Source: Penium margaritaceum (taxonomy: Eukaryota > Streptophyta > Zygnematophyceae > Desmidiales > Peniaceae). From it: 64,000 nucleotides of DNA. Location: assembly GCA_023375785.1 (NCBI GenBank), contig SZWC01006948.1, positions 1 to 64,000 on the forward strand. Reading direction: 5' to 3'. Numbering within the stretch: the stretch's first letter is position 1; each line of letters begins with the position of its first letter. The notes below the pieces were generated by a model. The model was not told the origin of the DNA. It saw only the letters and a list, made by a program, of their open reading frames with translations, and ran no database searches. The translations under genes and the position numbers were made by a program. Shown here in pieces: positions 37,208 through 44,394 of the stretch.

Positions 37208-38179
37208 GTGGAAGTGCATGATTCTGGTGGATGCCACCGCCAGATCTGTACTGGTTGCCTGGTGCCGCCTCGTGACAAGCGCGGAGGGCGAAGTGGGGCT
37301 GTGGTGTGTAGAACGTGCAGGGAGGAGATTGAAAGGCGGCAAGGAATCCGCAATGCACCGCGAGTGAACGAAGACGGGGAAGAGGAAGAGTCAGAAGAAG
37401 AGGAAGCGGAAGGGGGAAGGGATCAATCCGCGGCATGTCCCACTTGTCAGAAGACGGTGCAGTATAAGGAAAAGTGCATTGCCTGCATGAGGTCCGCTCA
37501 TCGCGGATGCCTAGTGACGGGCAACTCCGCTTGGAAGGGCCAATGTCACCAATGCGTGGGCAACAAGCTCCTGGAGACAGACTGCTACCTCAACTTTACC
37601 GCGGAAACCCGAGAGCCTGCATGCGCTGCCTGTCAGGAAGGGATGGCGGAGTTCGGAAAAGGGTGTGGTATGTGCTTGAGGATCTGTCACCTGAGATGCG
37701 GAAAGAGAGGTAAGGAAGGGGTATGGACCTGTCACCGATGCCTCGCTCAATCCCGAAAAGAGGACTGGGGAACGAAGAACCCCAGATTGCGATACTGCGG
37801 AGATGGATGTGGAGGGATCGTCACGGGGATGGCATGTCACTGTGAACACTGCGGAGGATGGGCCCATGCGCAATGCGCCACAGGGGTCGGAAGGAGTGAG
37901 GAGGGACACATGGTGTACCGCTGCACCAGCTGTAGGACATATGAGCGGATCCCACACTGCTCAACCTGCAAAAGGAGATTGGGAGCGGGAGACATCACCG
38001 CAGGGACTCGGTGTGAGGGATGCCAGCCGTACATGCATCAGGAATGTTCTACGAAGTACCAACGAGAGGGCGGGGAGGTAGAAACATACTGTCATCCTTG
38101 CCAACACTGGCAGTGGCCAGGACCACAAGGGAAGTTCACGCGCCTGTTGCGCGGGCGAGACTCTCGGACAGAGTCTTGA
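37208..38179 (+). pseudogene. Protein frame with four tandem PHD-type zinc fingers
   Basis: An open frame of 324 codons including the stop, with no early ATG. After a partial finger (C14-x2-C17, C34-x2-C37) and an acidic linker (residues 55-68) come four C4HC3 fingers. Finger 1 is C77, C80, C90, C93, H98, C101, C113, C116. Finger 2 is C139, C142, C153, C156, H161, C164, C175, C178. Finger 3 is C197, C201, C212, C215, H220, C223, C239, C242. Finger 4 is C251, C254, C269, C272, H277, C280, C295, C298. The H-x2-C and final C-x2-C of each are typical of PHD rather than RING. Such fingers commonly bind modified histone tails. It lies in the fossil and shares its GC-rich composition. A captured host gene is the alternative to an element-encoded targeting module. 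Confidence 0.68.
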
Positions 38180-38660
38180 GAAAAGGGGGGTTGGGGGCAT
38201 CAGTGTCAGGCGCAAATCCACCGCAGCTCCGCGGAAAAGTGATGTTACCGCGGAAGGCCAGCTCCGCGGATCGGTCGATCTGCGGATCAGACCCTGCCAA
38301 GAGGAACAAGCACGTAATGACACGCGTGGAAAGGTGGCTCCCGCACCAAGGTTGCGGTAGAGCATGGGGTGGCGTGGAATCCGGAGGCGGTAGCGGGAAG
38401 GATGGCCCAGCGGGAAAGATCGCGGTGGAAAGGGAACAGAAGCCGAGTGATGGAAGGAAGAGAAGGAAGCTGGAACATCGGACGTGCAAGACATCCGCCG
38501 ACCAAAATCAAGCATCAGGAGAACGGTGGCAGGACCAATCAGAACACAAGACTAACAACGACAATCCAGGAGGGGAAAGCACATCGTGGAGGTGGAAGAT
38601 TCAAGGAAGAACACAAAGAATTGCGTGCACGAGCCGCGGATGAGGAAAAGTGACCAGTAG
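38180..38660 (+). other. Fossil region with no recognised coding content
   Basis: About 480 bp of purine-rich, GC-rich sequence after the PHD frame. Several overlapping open frames exist on both strands, but none shows a domain or motif I recognise. Four CCGCGG sites lie here. It is probably non-coding 3' sequence of the element, or eroded coding sequence. Confidence 0.5.
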
Positions 38661-38670
38661 AAGATAGTGT

Positions 38671-38790
38671 GTGTGCGAGGACTCCCTGCGGTGCGTAGCC
38701 GCACCGCGAGGAGTCCAAATAGAGGAAGTAGGACAGTGTGAGGGATGAGACCCGCAGTGTATAGTTATACTATGCGGAGTCCCAAGTAGA
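38671..38790 (+). repeat. Two tandem hairpin-forming repeats, 65-bp period
   Basis: Two related units start near 38,671 and 38,736. In the first, arms 38,679-38,695 and 38,700-38,716 pair over 17 positions with one mismatch and one G-T pair, around a TAGC loop. In the second, 38,752-38,763 and 38,766-38,777 pair at 10 of 12 positions. The units differ mostly by C-to-T and G-to-A changes. Some changes occur on both arms and keep pairing. Confidence 0.7.
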
Positions 38791-38871
38791 AAAGGGGCCT
38801 GACTGGCAGTAGAACAAGTGCAACTCAGACTTGCTTGCATTCGAGAGCATTCTGTGTACTTTGCAATCAGC

Positions 38872-38881
38872 TTTATAAAAG
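38872..38881 (+). promoter_or_regulatory. Candidate TATA box of the LTR-like region
   Basis: TTTATAAAAG lies 20-30 bp upstream of a pyrimidine-rich stretch (CTTTGCCTGTTCTCATTCC). This matches the usual layout of a Pol II promoter inside an LTR. The surrounding region is otherwise GC-rich, so the A/T run stands out. Confidence 0.55.
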
Positions 38882-39280
38882 TCCTTTGCCTGTTCTCATT
38901 CCCCGTGTCCCGTCCTCTTCTCTCCGACCCTACATTCCCCGCGGAGGGTGCTCCGCGGATCTAAGAGATTAGTGCGTAAAGAACCAAGAGTCCGAGTGAA
39001 GGAAGCTGCCGGCAATCCCTTGCTTGCACACGTCCGCGGAACAAGGCTTCCGCGGAGAGGAGTCGGATGCCACGAGGTGGTGGACTTCCGTGTGGCAAGA
39101 AGTGGACCGCGGAGCGTCACTCACCGGTGAGGCATCTGCGCCGAGACTCCAAAGTTGTGACCCGCGGATAAGGGTCGCTGTTTCTTCGATTAAGAGGTAG
39201 TCAGTAGCGGTAGAAGGTGTGTTCCGCGGATCAACGCTGAGTGAGATCATCCGCGAAGAAGAATACGAACGCGGAAAAAT

Positions 39281-39292
39281 TGGGGGTATCAG
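39281..39292 (+). other. Primer-binding-site-like sequence at the fossil's right edge
   Basis: The last element bases are ATTGGGGGTATCAG, then satellite sequence resumes at GTTGGGAACAC. Eight bases, GGTATCAG, match the common plant LTR-element primer site TGGTATCAGAGC, which is complementary to initiator-Met tRNA. In a normal copy this site follows the left LTR and not the right edge. The match is short. Confidence 0.35.
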
Positions 39293-39516
39293 TTGGGAAC
39301 ACTGGTTATCAACTAGCAAGTACAAAGACCTTCAACAAGCAGTGGCACAGTATGGCTAACGTGCACAGTGACCAACCAAAGGATGCATATGTCACTGACT
39401 ACGACCGAATAAGTCCACTATGTGTGGTCAACATGGACAATTCATAACACGAGTCACAAATGGTGAGAGGGAGATACAATGGTTTGGGAAGCCTATGTAT
39501 TGACTAGAAAGGACAA

Positions 39517-39863
39517 AGAACTTCAATACGTAGTGGCACGGTGTGGCTCATATGCACACCAAACAACCAAACTAGGCATATGTCACTGATCATGACCACC
39601 GAATTTCAATATGGGTGGTCAACGTTGACCAACNNNNNNNNNNNNNNNNNNNNNNNNNNNNNNNNNNNNNNNNNNNNNNNNNNNNNNNNNNNNNNNNNNN
39701 NNNNNNNNNNNNNNNNNNNNNNNNNNNNNNNNNNNNNNNNNNNNNNAGAACTTCAATACGTAGTGGCACGGTGTGGCTCATATGCACACCAAACAACCAA
39801 ACTAGGCATATGTCACTGATCATGACCACCGAATTTCAATATGGGTGGTCAACGTTGACCAAC
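39517..39863. other. Assembly gap (113 N) with the same 117 bp on both sides
   Basis: Bases 39,517-39,633 and 39,747-39,863 appear identical, including rare variants GGCTCATATG and GACCACCGAA. N fills 39,634-39,746. The most likely cause is a failed overlap, so the N run and one flank probably do not exist in the genome. Confidence 0.85.
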
Positions 39864-42623
39864 AATGACACGAGTCACAAACGGGCAGGACAGGAAACAT
39901 TGCTATGGGAATATCGGTTCTCAACTACCAAGTACAACGACCTTCAGTCAGTAGTAGCACGGTGTGGCTACCATGCACAATGACCGACCAAAGTAGGCAT
40001 TTGTACTGCCTTTGACCAAAGAAATCCGCTGTGTATGGTCAACGTTGACAACTCATAACACGAGTCACAACTGGTCAGAGGGGGAAATACTGGTTTGGGA
40101 ACACCGAGTATCACATAGAAAGCACAGTGGGCTTCAATACGTTGTGGCACAGTGTGGAGACCCTGCACGATGACCAACCAAAGTACGCATATGTCACTGA
40201 CCATGACCAAGTAATGTCACTAAGTTTGGTAAACTTTGTCAACTCACAACACGAGTCACAAATGGTCAGGGTGGAAGGTGATGCTTTGTGAATACTAGTT
40301 ATCTACTAGCAAGTACAAATACCTTCAATATATAGTGGCACAATGTGGCTTCAATGCACAGTGCCCAACCAAAGTATGCATATATCACTAACCATGACAC
40401 TATGATTTCATTTCATGTGGTCAACGTTGAAAATGCATAACACGAGTCACAAATGGTCAGATGGGAAAACAATGGATTGGGAAGCCTATGTATTGGCTAG
40501 AAAGGACAAAGAACTTCAATACGTAGCGGCACGGTGTGGCTGATATGCACACAAAACAATCAAACTAGGCATATGTCACTCATCATGACCAGAGAATTTT
40601 AATATGGGTGGTCAATGTTGACCACCCGTAAAACGAGTCACAAACGGTCAGGAGAGGAAACAATGATATGAGAATATCGGTTCTCAACTACCAAGCACAA
40701 TGACCTTCAGTCAGTAGTAGCGCGGTGTGGCTACCATGCACAATGACCAACCAAAGTAGGCATATTTACTGCCTATGACCAAAGAAATCTGTTGTGTGTG
40801 GTCCACGTTGAGAACTCATAATACGAGTTAAAAATGGTCAGAGGAGGAAACAATGGTTTGGGAACACCACGTATCACATAACAAGCACAAGGGGCTTCAA
40901 TACGTTGTGGCACAGTGCGGGGACCATGCACGATTACCAACCAAAGTAGGCATATGTCACTGACCATGACCAAATAATGTGACTAAGTGTGGTAACTTTG
41001 ACAACTCATAACACGAGTCACAAATGGGCAGGGTGGAAGGTAATGGTTTGTGAATACAAGTTATCTACTAGCAAGTACAAATACCTTCAATATGTAGTGG
41101 CACAACGTGGCCTCAATGCACAGTGACCACCCAAAGCATGCATATGTCACTAACCATGACCAACAAATTTCACTTCATGTGGTCAACGTTGAAAACGCAT
41201 AACACGAGTCACAAATGGTCAAAGGGGAAAACAATGGGTTGGGAACACTAGTTATCAACTAGGAAGTACACAGACCTTCAACAAGTAGTGGCACGGTATG
41301 GCTAGCTTGCACAGTGACCAATCAAAGGATGCATACGTCACTGACTATGACCGAATAAGTCCACTATGTGTGGTCAACATTGACAACTCATAACACAAGT
41401 CACAAATGGTCAGAGGGAGAGAAAATGGTTTTTGACGCCTAGGTATTGACTAGAAAGGACAAAGAACTTCAATACGTAGTGGCACGGTGTGGCTAATATG
41501 GACACCAAACTACCAAACTTTGCATATGTCACTCATCATGACCACATAATTTCAATATGGGTGGTCAACGTTGACCAACCATAACACGAGTCACAAACGG
41601 TCAGGACAGGGAACAATGATATGGGAATATCGGTTCTCAACTACCAAGTACAACGACCTTCATTCAGTAGTAGCATGGTGTGGCTACCATGTACAATGAC
41701 CGACCAGAGTAGGCATATGTACTGCCTCTGACCAAAGCAATACGCTCTGTGTGGTCAACGTTGACAACTCATAATACGAGTCACAAATGGAGAGAGGGGG
41801 AAACAATGGTTTGGAAACACCAAGTATCACATAGCAAGAACAAGGGGCTTCAATACGTTGTGGCACGATGTGAAGACCATGCACGATGACCAACCAAAGT
41901 AGGCATATGTCACTGACCATGACCAAATAATGTCACTAAGTGTGGTAAACTTTGACAACACATAGCACGAGTCACAAATGGTCAGGGTGCAAGGTAATGG
42001 TTTGTGAATACTAGTTATATAGTAGCAAGTACAAATACCTTCAATATGTTGTGGCACAATGTGGCTTCAATGCACGGTGACCAACCAAAGTATGCTTACA
42101 TCACTTACCATGACCAACAAATTTCACCTCATGTGGTCAACGTTGAAAACACATAACAGGAGTCACAAATGGTCAGAGGGAAAAACAATGGGTTGGGAAC
42201 ACTAGTTATCAACTAGCAAGTACAAAGACTTTCAACAAGCAGTGGCACGGTATGGCTAGCGTGCACAGTGACCAACAAAAGGATTCATACGTCACTGACT
42301 ACGACCAAATAAGTCCAATACGTGTGGTCAACACTGACAACTCATAGTACGAGTTACAAATGGTCAGAGGGAGAGACGATGGTTTGTTAAGCCTATGTAT
42401 TGGCTAGAAAGGACAAAGAACGTCAATACGTAGTGGCACGGTATGGCTAATATGCACACCAAATAAACAAACTAGGCATATGTCACTGATCATTACCACA
42501 GAATATCAATATGGGTGGTCAACGTTGACCAACCATATGACGAGTCACAAACGGTCAAGAGAGGAAACAACGCTATGAGAATATCGGTTCTCAACTACCA
42601 AGTAGAACTACCTTCAGCCAGTA

Positions 42624-43575
42624 GTAGCACGGTGTGGCTACCATGCACAATGACCGACCAAATTAGGCATATGTACTTCCTTTGACCAAAGAAATCCGCT
42701 GTGTGTGGTCAACGTTGACAGCTCATAATACGAGTCACAAATGGTCAGAGGGGGAAATGATGGTTTGGGAACATCAAGTATCACATAGCAAGCACAAGGG
42801 GCTTGAATACGTTGTGGCACGGCGTGGAGACCATGCACGATGACCAGCCAAAGTAGGCATATGTCACTGACCAAGACCAAACAATGTCACTACGTGTGGT
42901 AAACTTTGACAACTGACAACACGAGTCACAAATGGCCAGGATGGAAGGTAATGGTTTGTGAATACTAGTTGTATACTAGCAAGTACAAATACCTTCAATA
43001 TGTAGTGGCACAATGTGGCCTCAATGCACAGTGACCAACCAAAGTATGCATATGTCACTAACCATGACGAACAAATTTCACGTATGTGGTCAATGTTGAA
43101 AACGCATAACACGAGTCACAAATGGTCAGAGGGGAAACAATCGATTGGGGACACTAGTTATCAACTAGCAAGTGCAAAGACCTTCAACAAGCAGTGGCAC
43201 AGTATGGCTAGTGTGCACAGTGACCAACCAAAGGATGCATACGTCACTGGCTACGACCGAATAAGTCCACTATGTGTGGTCAACATTGACAAATCATAAC
43301 CCCAGTCCCAAATGGTCAGAGGGAGAGAGAATTGTTTCGGAAGCATATGTATTGACTAGAAAGGACAAAGAACTTCAATACGTAGTGGCACAGTGTGGCA
43401 ATTATGCACACCAAACAATCAAACTTGGCATATGTCACTGATCATGACCAGAAAATTTCAATATGGGTGGTCAACGCTGAGCAACCATAACACGAGTCAC
43501 AGACGGTAAGAACAGGGAACAATGCTATGCTAATATTGGTTCTCAACTACTAAGTACAATGACCTTCAGTCAGTA
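42624..43575 (+). repeat. Reference five-monomer HOR unit (A-B-C-D-E), 952 bp
   Basis: A 42,624-42,813 (190 bp), B 42,814-43,004 (191), C 43,005-43,193 (189), D 43,194-43,384 (191), E 43,385-43,575 (191), with the next A at 43,576. Type markers after the GTGGCAC start are: A, GGCTACCATGCACAATGACC; B, GGAGACCATGCACGATGACC; C, GGCTTCAATGCACAGTGACC or GGCCTCAATG; D, GGCTAGCGTGCACAGTG; E, GGCTAATATGCACACC. The 190-bp length is close to one nucleosome plus linker, as in many centromeric satellites. Centromere function is not shown. Confidence 0.93.
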
Positions 43576-43934
43576 GTAGCACGGTGTGCCTACCATGCAC
43601 AATGACCAACAAAAGTAAGCATATGTACTGCCTTTCACCATAGAAATCCGTTGTGTGTGATCAACGTTGACAACTCATAATACGAGTCACAAATGGTCTG
43701 AGGGGAAAACAATGGTTTGGGAATACTCGGTATAGACTAGCAAGTACAAAGACCTTAGATAAGTGGTGGCACGGTATGGCTACGATGCACAATGACCAAC
43801 CAACATATTCTCGTGTCATTGAATATCATAAAAAGAGTTTCACTGTGTCTTGTCAACTTTCCTTCTTAGGGCTGGTCAATCACAGCAATGGTTGAGAGGT
43901 TATTCAAGCTCGAAGTTACAAAAATCAAAACTTA

Positions 43935-44394
43935 GTTTGCGTCATTTATTCATGAATAAACTGAAATTGTTATCATTCACACTCTTGAAAACTACCCTAT
44001 AATCTTACACTGCCTTATTTTATGCCCTTTACCCATAGGAACCCTTAGAATGTCATTTGGACAACATATGGACACCATGTGAGTTGGCTTAGTGCTTATA
44101 GAGTTAGATTCTGGATCGATGGGTCCTGGGTTTGAATCCTCGTATGCGCAATATAGAATAGGCTTGCGACCTGGGGGGGGGGTGGCGGGGGGGCAGCCGT
44201 GTTGTGCTACCTCAACTCTACCTTCGAGCCTAAGCCGTGGGGGGGTAGGGGGGTGTCATAATGCGGTCGCAAATCTGTCCTCCAGGTTGTCCCCGGAACA
44301 TCCATCTAGGGGGTGGGATGGAGTACCCCAGTGAAGGCACATACGCGTAACAAATCAACAGAAACCAACCTGGTGTCAAAGGGAGAAACCTTTT
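43935..44394 (+). repeat. tRNA-like SINE-type module, long form (copy 7)
   Basis: The A box TGGCTTAGTGC is at 44,085-44,095 and the B box GGTTTGAATCC at 44,129-44,139, 44 nt apart. G runs follow after GCGACCT and again after AAGCCGT. The left flank is the same diverged D-like monomer as in copies 1, 4 and 8. The cloverleaf acceptor arms do not pair, so this is a tRNA-like promoter unit and not a working tRNA gene. Confidence 0.7.

Larger units (their letters stand above)
38661..39285 (+). repeat. LTR-like terminal region of the fossil
   Basis: About 620 bp with LTR-like layout: hairpin repeats upstream, a TATA box at 38,872-38,881, a pyrimidine-rich stretch after it (38,882-38,935), a GC-rich leader-like section with many CCGCGG sites, and a primer-binding-site-like end at 39,281. 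No second copy exists in the window, so neither edge can be fixed by comparison and LTR status is inferred. Confidence 0.5.
34361..39291 (+). mobile_element. Broken retroelement fossil with Ty3-type integrase and PHD fingers
   Basis: This is a GC-richer block with sharp edges in the satellite. Its parts in order are a gag-like charged segment, an integrase with HHCC and D,D35E signatures, integrase C-terminal-like sequence, two cysteine-rich PHD-type frames, and a non-coding terminal region with hairpins, a TATA box and many CCGCGG sites. Known family features point to Ty3/gypsy-like LTR elements. Ginger-type DNA transposons share this integrase and are the main alternative, because no reverse transcriptase, RNase H or protease was seen. 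It is broken, with at least about four breaks, and its parts lie in different frames. Only the right side has an LTR-like end and no target-site repeat was found, so it cannot be dated from LTR divergence. Confidence 0.82.
39292..43934 (+). repeat. Satellite block right of the fossil
   Basis: Satellite resumes in the second half of a C monomer, out of phase with the A monomer that ends at the left edge. D-E-A-B follows with variants closest to 32.3-33.8 kb, then C/D-E-A-B, and from about 41.1 kb mainly five-monomer HORs. The last 120 bp are a diverged D-like monomer that leads into the SINE-like module. No gene is seen. Confidence 0.92.

Noticed and set aside
34510-38515. Minus-strand reading frames of up to about 180 codons inside the fossil.
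   Set aside because: They are shadows of GC-rich plus-strand coding sequence, rich in Pro, Ser and Leu, and show no recognisable domain.
34361-39291. Polinton/Maverick or Ginger ends on the fossil.
   Set aside because: No inverted repeats were found at the two edges, and no polymerase, ATPase or capsid sequence was seen. Ginger stays only as an alternative on integrase grounds.
42638-42880. An 80-codon antisense reading frame with a hydrophobic start that recurs in nearly every A-B monomer pair across the window.
   Set aside because: It repeats only because the satellite repeats. It is interrupted in many copies and has no start or termination context. It is not a gene.
42624-43575. A CENP-B box in the satellite.
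   Set aside because: No monomer matches the mammalian 17-bp box. The GTCAACGTTGAC palindrome is only an analogy.
44078-44150. A working tRNA gene at the A/B-box module.
   Set aside because: Only the promoter boxes and their spacing fit. Acceptor and anticodon stems do not pair, so a tRNA-like relic is the better call.
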